A stretch of 64,000 nt of DNA from Dromiciops gliroides. Taxonomy: Eukaryota; Chordata; Mammalia; Microbiotheria; Microbiotheriidae. Shown piece after piece: positions 38,160-51,370 of this stretch. Position 1 is the stretch's first letter. Every line of letters starts with the position of its first letter. A program made the translations under genes and the position numbers. The stretch is from positions 227,567,359-227,631,358 of the forward strand of contig NC_057866.1 in the NCBI RefSeq assembly GCF_019393635.1, in the 5' to 3' direction. The notes under the pieces are model-generated. The model was not told the origin of the DNA, ran no database searches, and was given only the letters and a program-made list of their open reading frames with translations.

Positions 38160-38515
38160 ACAGAGATTAAGTGACTTGCTCAGGGTCACAGAATGGTGAG
38201 TATCAGAGATAGGATTTATACCTAAGTCTTCCTCTCTTCAGGTCTGGCACTATATGCCACTGAGGCAGCCTAGGCAGCTGGGCTTAGAATCAATCAGAAA
38301 GATGCAGCTTCACGAGTTCAAATATGGCCTCAGACAGTAGCTGTGTTACCTTGGGAAAGTCACTTCACTCTGCCTCAGTTCTTCATTGTAAATGAGCTGG
38401 GGAAGGAATAGCAAACCAAAACCAAAAAAAAAACCCCCAAAACAGAAACAAAAACCAACCCCAAAATGGGACCGTGCAGAGTCAGATATGATTAAAACGA
38501 TTCAACAACTCTATC
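38160..38515. repeat. CORE-SINE inverted pair
   Basis: A reverse copy (38160-38270, GATTAAGTGACTTGCTCAGG) runs directly into a forward long copy (38275-38515, TGGGCTTAGAATCA ... AACAACTCT-type tail). Confidence 0.7.
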
Positions 38516-39334
38516 GCTACACATGAAATGCTCTAACAACTTCAACCCATGAACTGTTTTTAGTACTGTCAGCAGATAAATCCCCAAATCAGTATATAAG
38601 ATTCTTAAAACACATAGTCCAGTGTGTACTTGGAAGTCACTCCCTTTTCCAACCATGGGAAAAGTCAAAGGAAAGACTCAAACCAGTAATAAAACGAGAT
38701 ACAGATCTCTGAGGCAGCCAAGAGGAGACAATTTCTTGTTCTAAAGGACACAATCTTTTATAAGCATTTTTAGAGATATCCGGTCATAGGCCTGGTGTCC
38801 AAAGTGACAGAAAATGACCTTGAGTTTCAAAATCAATAAATAAGATGTTTGCCCTGCAGGATTCTATAAGTGTTTCCAACTGAGCATTCTTAATTCTAGG
38901 GGGTTATTGAGAGTGCTGATTGACATGGCTTCTGGAAAGGGGATTGCCACCAGAGATGAGAATAAGCCTGCAAACTACTAGGCTAGTTAGAGACTGAAAA
39001 AAAACGGGGAGGCATAGAAAATAACTTTGACTTATTCCAAGCTATAAAGTCATGAAAATATTTGCTAACATTGGACAGTGGTGGAAGCAGAGTGGTTTAG
39101 AAGAAGGGTCGCTAGGAGAATTTTTCTGAGTTCCATATCTAAAAGTATAGAATTATCAGGAAGGCATTTTGAATCATTTATGTATGTTAAGGTAGAAAAC
39201 AGTCTATGACAAATTAAAATTTGGTTACTGTTTCCCTTATGGTTACTCTGTATCTAAAGGCATTAATAAACATAACTTCATAGGACATCACAGGCTCATG
39301 GTCATCCTGACCATTGTTTTGTTTTGTTTTTCCC
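38516..39334. other. Intergenic, nothing recognised
   Basis: Mixed-composition DNA with no SINE, L1 or ORF support by eye. Confidence 0.45.
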
Positions 39335-39730
39335 CTCAGTAAATACTCCTTTATTTAAAGGTTTGAGTTTCTAAATTTTATACCTCTTTCTCTCCTTCCC
39401 CTGTCCCCTCTCTGATGCAGTAAGCAATCAGATATAGGTTAAACTAGTCATTTTGTACAAGAAAACTTGAATAAAAGAAAAAAAAACGAAAGAAAGTGAA
39501 AAATAGCATGCTTCAGTCTGTGTTCAATCAATGTTGGTTCTTCTTTGGAAATGGATAGTATGCTTCGTCATTAGCCCTTTGGGATTGCCTGGAATTATTG
39601 TATTGCTGAAAATAGTTAAGTCAGTCACAGTTCATCATACAATATTGTTTTCACAGTGTTCTCTTGGATCTGTTCACTTCACTACACATCATTTCATACA
39701 AGTTTTTCCAGTCCTTTCTGAAATCCTGGC
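39335..39730 (-). mobile_element. L1 3' fragment
   Basis: Antisense 3' UTR (TTTAAAGGTTTGAGTTTC, GATGCAGTAAGCAATCAGAT) into ORF2 C-terminal antisense (GGGATTGCCTGGAATTATTG). Confidence 0.75.
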
Positions 39731-40655
39731 CATTGTTACAGCAAAGGGTCAGTCATTCCACTCTCCTCTGACTCCTGAGTCACAGACTGCCTAGACCAGG
39801 GATCCCCTTTACCCTGGGCTCCATGAATGTTCTTACTTAATAAATTTATAACTATTTTAAGATAATTTCATTTTTAAATGCTTTGGCATTTTATGTATTT
39901 AAAAACATCTGAGGAAGCCAGGGCTTTAACAACACAGTTTGAACAGTCAACAGTTGACGTGAACAGACTGTCCAAAGGGCACATATAAGTGAAATCTAAT
40001 AATAGCTAGTATGTAGATGCACTTTAAGGGTTGCAAAAGTGCTTTACAAATTTTATCTATTCCATCCTCACAACAACCCCAGAGTTAGATGTTAATTTTA
40101 CAGGAAGACAGACTGTTCGCATGGGCACATAAAAAGTAAGTGTCTGAGCCTAGTTTTGAACTCAGGTTTTCCTGAGTTCTACTGCCTGCGATCACCTGTT
40201 GTTTTGGCCTAGACGACCAAAGTTTCCCTTCCTGCGATCTTGCAGTCTTGCTACACTTTGCCCTGGTCAGAGCTATATATGGAATATTGTGCTCAATCCC
40301 TAGGCACTCCATTTTATAAAGGATATTGATAAGCTGAAAAGCATCCAAAGGAACCTAACCTGAATTATGAAAGATCAATGATCATATGATAATCAGCTGA
40401 AGAATGAGGTATATTTAATCCAGGCGAGAAAGACTTATGTAGTACATAAAACCATTACCAGCAGGTTGAGCATTAGATAATGAATTCTTTGATCATGGCA
40501 ATTCATGAAACTAATAAAATACAAAATAAGCCTACTTTAGTCTCCCACTTTAGTCTCCCCTGTAGTCTCCCTCTGCTTCCACAGGGATAAAGGCAGAATG
40601 GTGGGAAATGGGCAGGGAAATACGAGACCAAATCATTTTGACTTTGTTCTAATGC
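39731..40655. other. Old MIR/DNA-transposon relics
   Basis: A diverged transposon-like segment at about 39795-39920 (TTACTTAATAAATTTATAAC). A reverse MIR3-like copy at about 39990-40200 (TTCCATCCTCACAACAACCC, TGAACTCAGGTTTTCCTGA). The remainder is unassigned. Confidence 0.5.
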
Positions 40656-40895
40656 CTAACAAGGGCAGCTATGGAGGACAGAGTGCTGGTCTGGAATCAG
40701 GAAGACTCAACTTCCTGAGTTCACATCTAGCTTCGGGCATTTCCCAGGCAGGTCACTTAATCCTGTTTGCCTCAATTCCTCATCTGTAAAGTGAGGCGGA
40801 GAAGGAAATGGAAAACCATTCCAGTATCTTTGCCAAGAAAGTCCCAAATGGGGTCATGAAGAATTAGACACGATTGAAATGACTGGATAACAACA
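40656..40895 (+). repeat. CORE-SINE, long form
   Basis: Forward copy (GCTGGTCTGGAATCAGGAAG ... CCAAATGGGGTCATGAAGAA, ending GACTGGATAACAACAACAA). Confidence 0.85.
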
Positions 40896-41157
40896 ACAAA
40901 ATGTCTAATGAGCTGACACAGTTCCAGAAGAAATGAACAAATAGGGAGAGGATGATGAAAGATTATAAGCAATACAGCCTTACATAAAATCAAAAAGAAG
41001 CATAGGAGAAAGTTCTTAGAAAGTTTAGAGTGAAATGCAAATATGCCAAGAGCATTTTAGATGAAATTGGAAAGACAAAAAAATAATTAGAAAATGGAAC
41101 ATCTTTGCATTTCTATAGCAATGTATTCTCCATTAAAATGGAGTATCCAGAGAGACT

Positions 41158-41940
41158 TCTGGGGCGGAGCCAAGATGGCAGAGGAAAGGCAGTGAGCTCC
41201 CAAACTCATGACACAATTGCTCCAAAAAACATCCAAGGGGCAGCTAGATGGCGCAGTGGATAGAGAACCGGCCCTGGAGTCAGGAGTACCTGAGTTCAAA
41301 TCCGGCCTCAGACACTTAACACTTACTAGCTGTGTGACCCTGGGCAAGTCACTTAACCCCAGTTGCCTCACTAAAAAAAAAAAAAAATCCAAATAAGGTC
41401 ATAGGAAAATGCCCACAGCAGCAAAACTCACAGAAGAATGTGCTGAAAATCATCTTCTAACCAAGAATGGCTTGGAAGGTCAGAAGGAGGGAGCTGCTGT
41501 GCTGATACAAGAGCTGAGCCCAACCCCACAGTCACCCTGACTCAGATCCAGTCCCAGGAAGTCCTCACCAGAGCCTCTGAATCAGCTGAGAAGCACCAGT
41601 GTTGTCTGGAACTAAGCTCACAGTCTGGTGAGAAGCTGAGCCCTGGGCAGGGGAGAGCTTACAGGGGTCTATGCTGGTGCTGAGGCAGAGGTGGTAGGCT
41701 TGAGTAGAAGTGGTCCCAGGTCGGGGAGGGACACAGCCTCATTGGAGCTAACAACCACAACCCACAAAGCTGGTTGATTGGCAAGTTGGTCTGGGGTCAT
41801 CTAGGACCAGGAAACAGGCCGGGCAAGGGAAGAACCTGATTCTCCTTAAATCATACCACCGGGACTTCTTAAGCTTGGGATACTGCAGCCTGGAAACAGT
41901 GCCCCACTTTAAGGAGCTAAAAGCCTAGTAAAAAGAAAAT
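41158..41940 (+). mobile_element. L1/HAL1 5'-end-only fragment with nested SINE
   Basis: Starts at the element 5' end (GGGGCGGAGCCAAGATGGCA) and ends just before ORF1 (CCACTTTAAGGAGCTAAAAG). A forward CORE-SINE with an A-tail occupies 41236-41386, duplicating an ACATCCAA-like target. ORF1 and the 3' end are absent. Confidence 0.8.
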
Positions 41941-43589
41941 GAGTACCACATTCAGAATTCACTATCCAATTTGCTACACTAAGAAGCAACTCAAGGAAGT
42001 AAAATTATAATTCCATATTTATAAAATACATAAAGAGGAAAATTGTGTTGTAAATAACACAATTTAAAAATCACTCTGGTATTGATCTTCAAAATACATC
42101 AAAGAAGGAAGGGCACAAAATGGAAAAATTCATTAGATAGTATTAATTTCACCCCCAAAAAACGGTGACTGAGAAAGTATCTGCAGCTTCATATGTCTAC
42201 TTTCCAATCTCAATGAATCCTTATAAAAATGATCTATGTATCTGTATCTGTAATCTGTATGATTAAGAAAGCTTAAATCTGATTTTGTTTAGGGTTGAAT
42301 TAAAGACTGCTGTATACATTTTAAGATGAGAAATGATCCAGGGTTTAAATAACAATATTGATTTTTTAAAGGAACTGGAAAACTAGAACAATATTAAGGA
42401 AGTACTGGGGAAATTCTCAGCCTGATGAATATCTAAATTTTTTGAAAGGCAAGGCAGTCCCTGCTCTCAAGGAACTTTCATTTCAGTGATGGAAGACTAG
42501 ATAGATACATATAGAGGAGTGGTAGCCTGGAAGAAATGTTCTAGGAAATCATAGGGATAAGTGGAGTCATAGACAAGTGGATTGACACCCACCCCCACCT
42601 CCACTTCCAGGAATGATAATCTGGTTAGTGTTCCTAGAGCTAGAAGTGAAAATAGCCCATACGTAGTAGGGCTATATATGAAGAACACTCACCATTGAGG
42701 AACCAAGGGCTTAGGAAAGAAGCTGGAGGGCCTTATCGGAGTCTGCTTGAGATGAGTAAGCAAAGGATGTGACTGGCATGTAAGGATTGGTTGAAGGACC
42801 TGGAGATATTTACTTACCCCTTCTATTTTCTTAAAATGAGACACGCCTACTCAAGATCTGTCTACAAAGTAAATAAGAAGATAAAGATTGGTGTGCTGCT
42901 TCTTTAGGGTTCATTTTTATAGATCTTCCCCCTTTTCTGAAGATGGACTCATACTCTGCCCTTTTCCTTGGTGTCCCCATTCCAATGAGTCTGCTCCCAT
43001 GCACAGATAGAAAAAAAATCCACCACTTCTCAGTTTCTTTTATCTGGCTGCCATCCACTCCCTGGAACACCATCTCAAGGTGAAGTCTACAAGTTATATG
43101 CTTCTCAGAATTTTGTATGCTTGGTAAAACCAAACACATGGAAGTCATTTATAATGACCACCAAGACAGTGTTAGGAATGAGGATAGGAGAGTGTTGATA
43201 TGATGCCCCTGGAAACACTGAGCAGCACAGAAGTGGCTATGATGGACACCAGGTGTGGATGTTTCAAGAAACTAGTTAAAAACACTCCCTGAAAATGCCC
43301 AAGAATCTATTAGAACTAAGGAGCTTTATGAAAGAAAGAAAAAATATTTATTATTTTCACTCTCGCAAAAAAATGTAGTAATGGGACTTTCTAAAGAACA
43401 AGAAGGTAACACTTGGGAGGGGAGGTGTGAATAGGTAGTAAGTGCTTAAGATTTGAACTCAGATAATACTGGATCTTTATCAAGCTCCTCCAATCAATTA
43501 ACTGTGTGACCTTGGATAAGTAACTTCTTTGGGTTTCAGTTTCCTCAACTGTTAAATAATTAAGTTATTTGTCTCATGACCAGTCAGAG
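41941..43589. other. Intergenic, no gene; one MIR
   Basis: A forward MIR-like copy at about 43450-43560 (AACTGTGTGACCTTGGATAA). The rest is unassigned, and ORFs such as the minus-strand 43148-42831 show no recognisable domain. Confidence 0.45.
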
Positions 43590-43816
43590 GGGTGTGTGTG
43601 TGTGTGTGTGTGTGTCTGTCTGCTGTCTGTCTGTTCTCTGCATGTCTGTGTGTGTATGTTATGGACCCAGGCCCCGTCCTCAGAATTTTGTTTTTAAATG
43701 CATAATATACAATGCATAGCATTACAAAAGAAATAAATTAGGTTAAAATATAGGCAAACAAAAAAGTTTTGAGATTTTAAAAATGTTCACAGATCCCAGA
43801 TTAAGAACTATATGAT
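43590..43816. repeat. (GT)n microsatellite and DNA-transposon-like relic
   Basis: GT repeat with CTGTCT interruptions at about 43592-43660, followed by TTTTTAAATGCATAATATAC ... CAGATCCCAGATTAAGAAC, which looks like an old hAT-class MITE terminus. Confidence 0.55.
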
Positions 43817-46480
43817 CAGGGGGTGGAGCCAAGATGACAGATGAAAGGCTGTGACCTCTCCAAGCTCCCAACAAACCCATCCACATACTCCAAAAATAAT
43901 GCCATAAGACTGGAGCAGCATAACCCACAAAAGTGAGACTGTTTTCCAGCCACAGATGGCTTAATTAGGCGACTGGGATCTCCTGCTATTCAGGGTAAGA
44001 GAGGAGCTCAGTGAGTGGCACAGGTCCAGCTCCAGGCAGGCCGTACCTCCAGAGCCTCAGAATCTTCAGCAGCTACTTCTGAAACTCAGCTCACAGACCG
44101 GTGAGGGGGTTCAGGGGCTGGCGGGAGGGGGGGGGAATAGCTGTGGTCTCTGCTGGAGCTGAAGCAGAGTGCCCCATATTCTGAACCCGTAAGCTGGCTC
44201 AAGCAGCAGTGGCCCAGTGAGGGAGGGGCACAGGCAAGCCAAAGCTTCTGACCATAGAGAATCAGATTTCAATCAGGCTTCTGTTTCTGGATTAAAGAGA
44301 AAGTGAGCTGTGGTTACTTACAGGCCTGGAGGCGGAGAAATGTGCCTAACTGCACCCCCTGGGACCCGCGTAGTTTGGATCAGTGTCGTCCTGGAAGCAG
44401 CACTACAAGCTAAAAAGGAGTTAAAAGCCAAGAAATAGGCAGTCAAGATGAACAGGCAGAAAATACAGCAGATCATTGAAAGTTTCTTTGGTGGCAAGGT
44501 AGATCAGAATACTCCTCAGAAGAATATCTGAATAACAAAGAATAACAAAGCCAAAGCTCTACATCCAAAGCTTCCAAGAAAAATATGAATTGGTCTCGGG
44601 CCATGGAAGCACTCAAAAAGGACTTTGGAGGGAAGATATAGAGAGGTAGAGGAAAAAATGGAAAGAGAAATTAATGTGATGCAGGAGGTCCTTGAAAAAA
44701 GGTCAACAGCTTGAAAAGGCAAATTGGCCAAATGGAAAAGGAGGTACATAAACTCTCTGAAGAAAATCATTGCTTAAGAATTAGAATAGAGAAAATACAA
44801 GCTAATGACTTTATGAGAAATCAAGATACAATAAAGCAAATCCAAATGAATAAAAAAATAGAGGGCAACATGAAATATCTCCTTGGAAAAATAGCTGACC
44901 TGGAAAATAGATCCAGGAGAGATAAGTTTGCAAATCATTGAACTGTCTGAAAACCATGATCAAAATAAGAGCTTAGACATCATCTTCCAAGACATTGCCA
45001 AGAAAACTGCCCTGATGAAGGTAAAATAGAAATTGAAAGAATTCTACTGATCACTTCCAGAAAGAGATCCCAAAAGGAAACTTACAGGAATATCATAGCC
45101 AAACGCAGAGACCCCCAAGTCAAGGAGAAAATATTACAAAGCGGCTAGAAAAAAAAGATTCAAATACTGTGGAGCTACAGTCAGGATAGCAAAGGATCTA
45201 GCAGCTTTTACATTAAAGGACCAGAGGGCAAAGGAACTGGGACTACAACCAAAAATCCAACCTACCCAGCAAAACTGAGTATATTCTTTCAGGGGGAAAA
45301 TGGGACTTCAACGAAAAAGAGAACTTTCAGGCATTCATGATAAAAATACCTTAACTGAATAGAAAATATGATTTTCAAATACAAAACCCTAGAGAAGCAC
45401 AAAAGGTAAACAGGAAAAAGAAATCAAATATTAAAAGTTTAAACTGTTTACATCCCTACATGGGAAGATGATAATTCTAACTCCTAAGAACTTCTCAGTA
45501 TTGGGGCAGCTGAAAGGAATATACTTAGATAGAGGGCATAGGTGTGACTGCATATGAAGTGATCATATCTGTAAAGCATTTATTTTTTTGTTTTACCCTT
45601 GTTTTTGGTGGGGCAGGCAGGTGGGTTGGCTTATGTCTGGGGTTGGATTTGGGCTCAGGTCTCCTGGGTCCAGGGTTGGTGCTTTTTCCACTGTGTCACC
45701 TAGATAACTCATGACGACAACTTTAAAATAGTTAAGGGGTAAGTGGAATGCACTGGAAGAAAGGGAAAAGGAGAGTTGGAAAGTGGTAAAGCAGCTCCAC
45801 ATAAAAGAAATAAGAAAAAGCTTATGGAGTGGAGGGAAAGGTGGGGAGGAGCAGGGGAGTGAGTGAGCCATACTCTCATCAGAATTGGCTCAAAGAGGGG
45901 AATAACATACACACTCAAGTGTGTATAGTAATAATATTTTGCCCTGAGGAAAAGGCGGGGAGGGGAAGGCAAAGGGGGGAGAGGCGAAGGAAGGGAGGGA
46001 AGATTGGGGGAGGGGGCAATATAAAGCAAAACACTTTTGAGGATGGGATAGGGTGAAAGAGGAGATAGAAAATAGAGTAAATATTAAAGGGAGGGAATAG
46101 GAAGGAGGGTAATACAGTTAGCAATAGTAACTGAAAGAAATGACAAGGAGGATGCTATCAGAAGGACGTATAAAAAATGAAAACCAACAACAGAGAAAGA
46201 ACTGATGTATCTGGAGTAAGATTGAAGTATAATTATATTTGTTAGTTTCCTCTTTCTAAAGTTCGTTTGTCTATTTCTTTCACAACCTGACTAATGTGAA
46301 GAGTTTTGCCATGACTGCACATGTATGAACTTATATTGACTTGCTGATTTCTTAGGTACGGTTGAGTAGGGAGGAGGAAGAAACATTAGAACACAAAGTT
46401 TTAAAAAATCGATGTGGAAAAAATTTTTTTCTTTACATATAACTTGGGGAAAATTCTAAATTAAAAAAAAGGAAAGAAAG
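43817..46480 (+). mobile_element. HAL1 copy B (ORF1-only L1 derivative)
   Basis: 5' end GGGGGTGGAGCCAAGATGAC. The 5' UTR runs to about 44440. A decayed ORF1 follows: coiled coil at 44600-44760; GKIADLENRSRRDK at 44880-44930; an RNA-binding-domain remnant to about 45330. Then comes a purine-rich 3' UTR ending AAAACTTGGGG-type near 46480. No reverse transcriptase region is present. A reverse SINE-like segment lies at about 45600-45710. Confidence 0.8.
45600..45710 (-). repeat. SINE-derived segment inside HAL1 B
   Basis: GGTTGGATTTGGGCTCAGGT ... CCACTGTGTCACCTAGATAA, a degraded reverse CORE-SINE starting right after ATCTGTAAAGCATTTA. It is the same junction as in HAL1 C. Confidence 0.75.
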
Positions 46481-46489
46481 ATCACTGAC

Positions 46490-47530
46490 GTTGGAGATAA
46501 GAGGCCTACGTTTGAGTCCTGGCCCTGCTGCTAATCGTTCTGTGATAATGGTCAAGTCACCAAGTCTCCTCATCTGTTAAGTGGGGATGACAATAAAATC
46601 ATGTCACAGGGGTCACTATGTGGAAACCCTCTTTTTAAGCTATAAAGTACTAAATAACTGTGAGTTGTTAATATAAGCTAGTAAATAGTAGATGCAAGTA
46701 GAGTATTATTGTCTATGATAAATTATTTGGCCTCACAGTATTTAAATAATAATTCATTTGAAAAAGACAGAACTATATGATCCTCAGGCTCCTTTAAGAA
46801 CACATGGTAAAGAGGCAGATAAGTGGTGCAGTGGATAAAGCACTGGCCCTGGATTCAGGAGGACCTGAGTTCAAATCCAGGCCTCAGACAGTTGACACTA
46901 GTTGTGTGACCCTGGGCAAGTCACTTAACCCTCTTTGCTCCCAAAAAATAAAAATAAAAAAAGAACACATAGTAAGTAGTATATTAAATCATAGGATTGT
47001 CGATTAGAGTTAGAAGGGACTTTGGAGGTCATTAGTCTTACCTATATATTAGGAATCTGAAGCACAGGGAGGTTAATGACTTGCCCAGGAATACACAGCT
47101 AGTCTGAGTCAAATTTGAACTCCAAGGCCAGCTATCTATCCATATACTTTATATTCATTTTTCAGTGATGTCCAACTGACTCCATTTTGGGGGTTTTCTC
47201 GGCAAAGATACTGGAGTGGTTTGCTATTTCTTTCTCCTTATTTACGATGAGGAACTGAGGCAAACAACTTGCCCAGAGTCACACACAGCTAGTAGTGTCT
47301 GAGGCTGATTGAACTCAGGAAGATGGTCTTCCTGACTTCAAGCCTAGGGCCATCTAGCTGCCCCTCTGAATTTTCTTTTCTTTTCTTTTTTTTGTGAGCA
47401 ATGAGGGTTAAATGACTTGCCAAGGTCACACAGCTAGTAAGTGTCAAGTGTCTGAAGCCAGATTTGAACTCAGATCCTCCTGAATCCAAGCTGGTGCTTT
47501 ATCACTGTGCCACCTAGCTGCCCGCCTGTA
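46490..47530. repeat. MIR and four CORE-SINE copies
   Basis: MIR (+) at about 46490-46640; SINE (+) at 46808-46950 (AAGTGGTGCAGTGGATAAAG ...); MIR-like piece at 47030-47135; long SINE (-) at 47155-47370 (GATGTCCAACTGACTCC ...); SINE (-) at 47385-47525 (GCAATGAGGGTTAAATGACT ... CCACCTAGCTGCCC). Confidence 0.8.
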
Positions 47531-48954
47531 CTTTTCTTCTATATATGTATGTGTATGTTTGTTTTGTTTAGTTCCCCCCTCACTAAGGAAGAAAATTGTA
47601 TAACCCTAGGCAATAGTAATAATTTGCACATTAAAAAAAGGAAAAGGTATTTTATCTTGTGAAATTTTATTATAGGTGTCAAAGTTAGGAAATGTCACAG
47701 TAAAAATATTTTGTGGTATTGATATTTATGTATATATCTTATCTCCTGTTTTAAAATTGCTTGTTCCCTGAGGGTGGATGATATCTTATTCTCCTTTGTT
47801 TCTTTGCAAACATAGTTTTTGAACAAGAAGCCAAACAACTATTTGATAAATGAAATGCCAAAAACTAAGAGAAGCATACAATAGGATCCTTGGAGCTTTG
47901 TTGGACCAACATATTTTAAGTTGACTCTTTAGCCGAGAAAATTTCTGCCTCTTGGGATGGTGTAGCTTAGTTAAGCGTCATAACCAACCTTTCTTCAGAC
48001 TTGTGTTACCCTCCATTGTTCTTTGAAGTTTTGACAGGAAATGCTGCTCATAACTTTCCAACAGTTTTCCTCCATGTAATGGTTTGTAAATGCTATTGTA
48101 CTCTAAACTGACACTTCTGTTGTTGCCATATATCTTTGCTTGTGAGAAATGTTAAGTGTTTGTTAGTTAAGATGGTTTCTCAACTCTTTTGGCCTTCTTA
48201 TTATGACAACTGCTTTATGTTAGTTAAAATTTGATTTTTAGAATAATCAAGGAAATAGATGTATTAAAAATCCAACACAATTAATAAATACTAAGAAACC
48301 AAAGTCAAAATGCAAGAAAGATCAACAATAGACCCTAGGAATGGAACTACAATTATGGCATTACAATATGAATAATAAAAGAAGGAATAACAAAGGAATG
48401 ATCATGGAAATAAAGGATGATATATAATTAGTAAAAAATATTATGGTATTAAATAATGAAAAATCAAAAAATATGAAAAACTTCAACTGTTTAAAAATAT
48501 TCAGGGAGAATATAAATAAAATAATGGAGGCCAGAATGTTAGGAACAACAGAGGAAGCACAGAAACAAGCTCAAAAATCTACCAACCGGAAAATTTCTCA
48601 GATATTTTGAAGATAAAGGTGACAGATTTGGGAGACAATGCTCAGAAACAAATCAAAGTATTATAAGGTTCCCAGAAAATAATAGAAGAACCTTACTATA
48701 TTTCATTGTTAACGCAAGAAAATTTCCTAGATAATTTGAAAACAAAAAAATTAAGGACACCCACAGAATTCAATTTCCTAGCTACACTGTCATCAAACTA
48801 TAATGACAGAGATTATTCTTGAAATAACCAAGAAGAAAAACTTCACCTACCAAAAAAACCCCACACCCCTTCAAACCTGCAAGTGAATTTTTGCTTTAGA
48901 GTGACAGAAACAATTAGAGTTTCATATACCACTAGTGAATGAAAATTGGACTTC
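47531..48954. other. Intergenic, A-rich, unassigned
   Basis: No clear repeat from 47531 to 48240. From 48240 to 48900 the + strand is very A-rich and gives lysine-rich fragments in all frames, as old retroelement coding DNA does, but I could not name a family. Confidence 0.4.
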
Positions 48955-49395
<441 letters not shown>

Positions 49396-49424
49396 AGAAC
49401 TTTTTTAAAAATATTTTTCCCGGG

Positions 49425-49895
49425 AGCAACTAGGTGGCACAGTGGATAAAGCACTGGCCCTGGATTCAGGAGGACTGAGTTCAAACCCGGCCTCAGACAC
49501 TTGCCACTTACTAACTGTGTGACCCTGGGCAAGTCACTTAACCTGGCATTCCCCTGCAAAAAGACAAAAAAGCCAAAATAACAACAAAAAAATTTTCCCC
49601 ATTACATGTAAAAACAATTTTCAACATTCATTTTAAATAAATTTTGAGTTCCAAATTTTCTCCCTCTCCCCCAGATTAAGAAGGCTAGAAATGTGATACA
49701 CAATCATTCAAAACATATTTCCAAAGTCACATAGTGAAAGAAAACACAGATTGGGGGGGGAGGGGGGCAATGAGGGTTAAGTGACTTGCCCAGTGTCACA
49801 CAGCTAGTGTCAAGTGTCTGAGGCCAGATTTGAACTCAGGTTATCCTGAATTCCAGGGCCAGTGCTTTATCCACTGCACCACCTCGCTGCCCCCA
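49425..49895. repeat. CORE-SINE (+), L1 3' piece (-), CORE-SINE (-)
   Basis: Forward SINE at 49425-49570 (GAGCAACTAGGTGGCACAGT ...), antisense L1 3' UTR at about 49590-49750 (CCATTACATGTAAAAACAAT), and reverse SINE at 49752-49895 (GCAATGAGGGTTAAGTGACT ... CCACCTCGCTGCCCC). Confidence 0.85.
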
Positions 49896-50093
49896 CTCTA
49901 ATGCCATATTGATTTATTATTATATAGCTCTCAAAATAATTGAATATACTAAATACCTACATTATGTTAATATATTATATAGATATAGTATTTATATGGA
50001 CAGAATATTCCTGCCCTATAGGAGTTCATTAAATTAAGTTCATTAACAAGATTATTATTGCACATATGCACAGTCTCAATTCACCTTTACAGA

Positions 50094-50459
50094 TATTAAG
50101 GGCTAAATTCTAGCTAGACTGTCTAAAATCTAATGAGTGGTCACCAATAAATTATAAGCTTTAGCAAGAGTTAGACTTTTTAAGCATTTATTAAGGAGAA
50201 TAAGAATTTGGTAAAGAGAGAAGAAAATGGCCTAGATTCCTATCTATTAAAGGGAGAGCGCATTTCTAGCTCCCTTCTCCACCAGCATCCTCAGCAAAGA
50301 GAGTGAGACAGAGCGCTAGTCCCTTCCTTCTCCTCCCACTAGCCAATGTCACTTCCTGACAACCAAAGAAAAGACTCCTGGTCTTGCCCTCAAAGACCTT
50401 CGCTTCATGGGTGGAACTCTCTATAGTAAGTCTCCAGCAGGTGGCGTCATTCCAATCAG
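50094..50459 (-). mobile_element. Retroviral LTR, reverse orientation (left arm of inverted pair)
   Basis: Roughly nine in ten bases match the reverse complement of the LTR at 51371-51746 (by eye). Its TG...CA ends are eroded (AATCAGTTT instead of AATCGTTACA). Confidence 0.8.
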
Positions 50460-51370
50460 TTTCCTCCAATATGTTCGGAGGCATGGACATATATTCTATC
50501 CACCTATTTTAAGCCTGTGCATATTGTATGGGAAGTACATATTGCTCAAGTATGGGAATGCTCATATCCCATCATTTCTCTGTTCTTTTATGGTAACCCC
50601 CATAATTATCTCAGGTGTCATGATAAATACAGTGTTGAATTTGGCCTTGACATCTGTTACCAATTATATTAGATTTTTAAATTTCTCATAATGGCATGAG
50701 GATAATTAGGCAGATGATGCAAAAAGTGATGAGACAAAGATAAAAATTATTTTTAAAAATTAATATCGCAGTAATTGTCTTCTCAATTACCCTCCATAAG
50801 GGGGGGACTATAGTAGATTATAATTTTAAAGAATGTTTCAATTTTTGTTTTATTATATGTTTCATGTGTAACAACTAAGATTCTAAATTCGCTTAGACAT
50901 GTTTTTGAGAACTTTCATTGTTTGATTTGATTATTGACAAAGCTATTTTAAAGTTGTGTTAAGCTCAATTTTGTAGAAATTTTCCTGGCTAATTACCAGC
51001 ATCCACACATCAACCCCTGAAAAGACTTCATTCCAGGACTACACCTAGAGACATCTGAGAAAAGACTTTCAGAGACTTAAAATGAACAGTTTTTGGGTTT
51101 TTTTGTTGTTGTGTTTGTTTCTTTTTTCTCTTTCTGTTATAATATACACCGTCTGTAACATGTACTCTCTGCAGAGGCCCTCCCTTTGCAAGACCAATGT
51201 CAAAGCGTCAGTTCATGAGGACAAAAAATTGCCCCTCTGGGCAAAACTTTCCTCTCTCCCTTTTCTGTATTGTTATTAACATATTGTTAGTTAGCATAGG
51301 TTATTATATTCTGTTATTTTTGACTGTTTCATCAAGGAACATCCCGTTTCTTGAGGAAACAAAGCAGGGA
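50460..51370 (+). mobile_element. Degraded retroviral internal segment between inverted LTRs
   Basis: The final bases before the right LTR (GAGGAAACAAAGCAGGGAA) have the composition of a polypurine tract, the usual neighbour of a 3' LTR, so this is probably the 3' end of an old provirus. Short hydrophobic ORFs (51082-51279, 50407-50691) could be envelope remnants, but no diagnostic motif is legible. Not functional. Confidence 0.45.

Noticed and set aside
47955..48000. tRNA-like string GGTGTAGCTTAGTTAAGCGT
   Set aside because: It resembles an A box or a mitochondrial tRNA start, but no B box, anticodon stem or T-loop follows, so neither a tRNA gene nor a mitochondrial insertion is supported.
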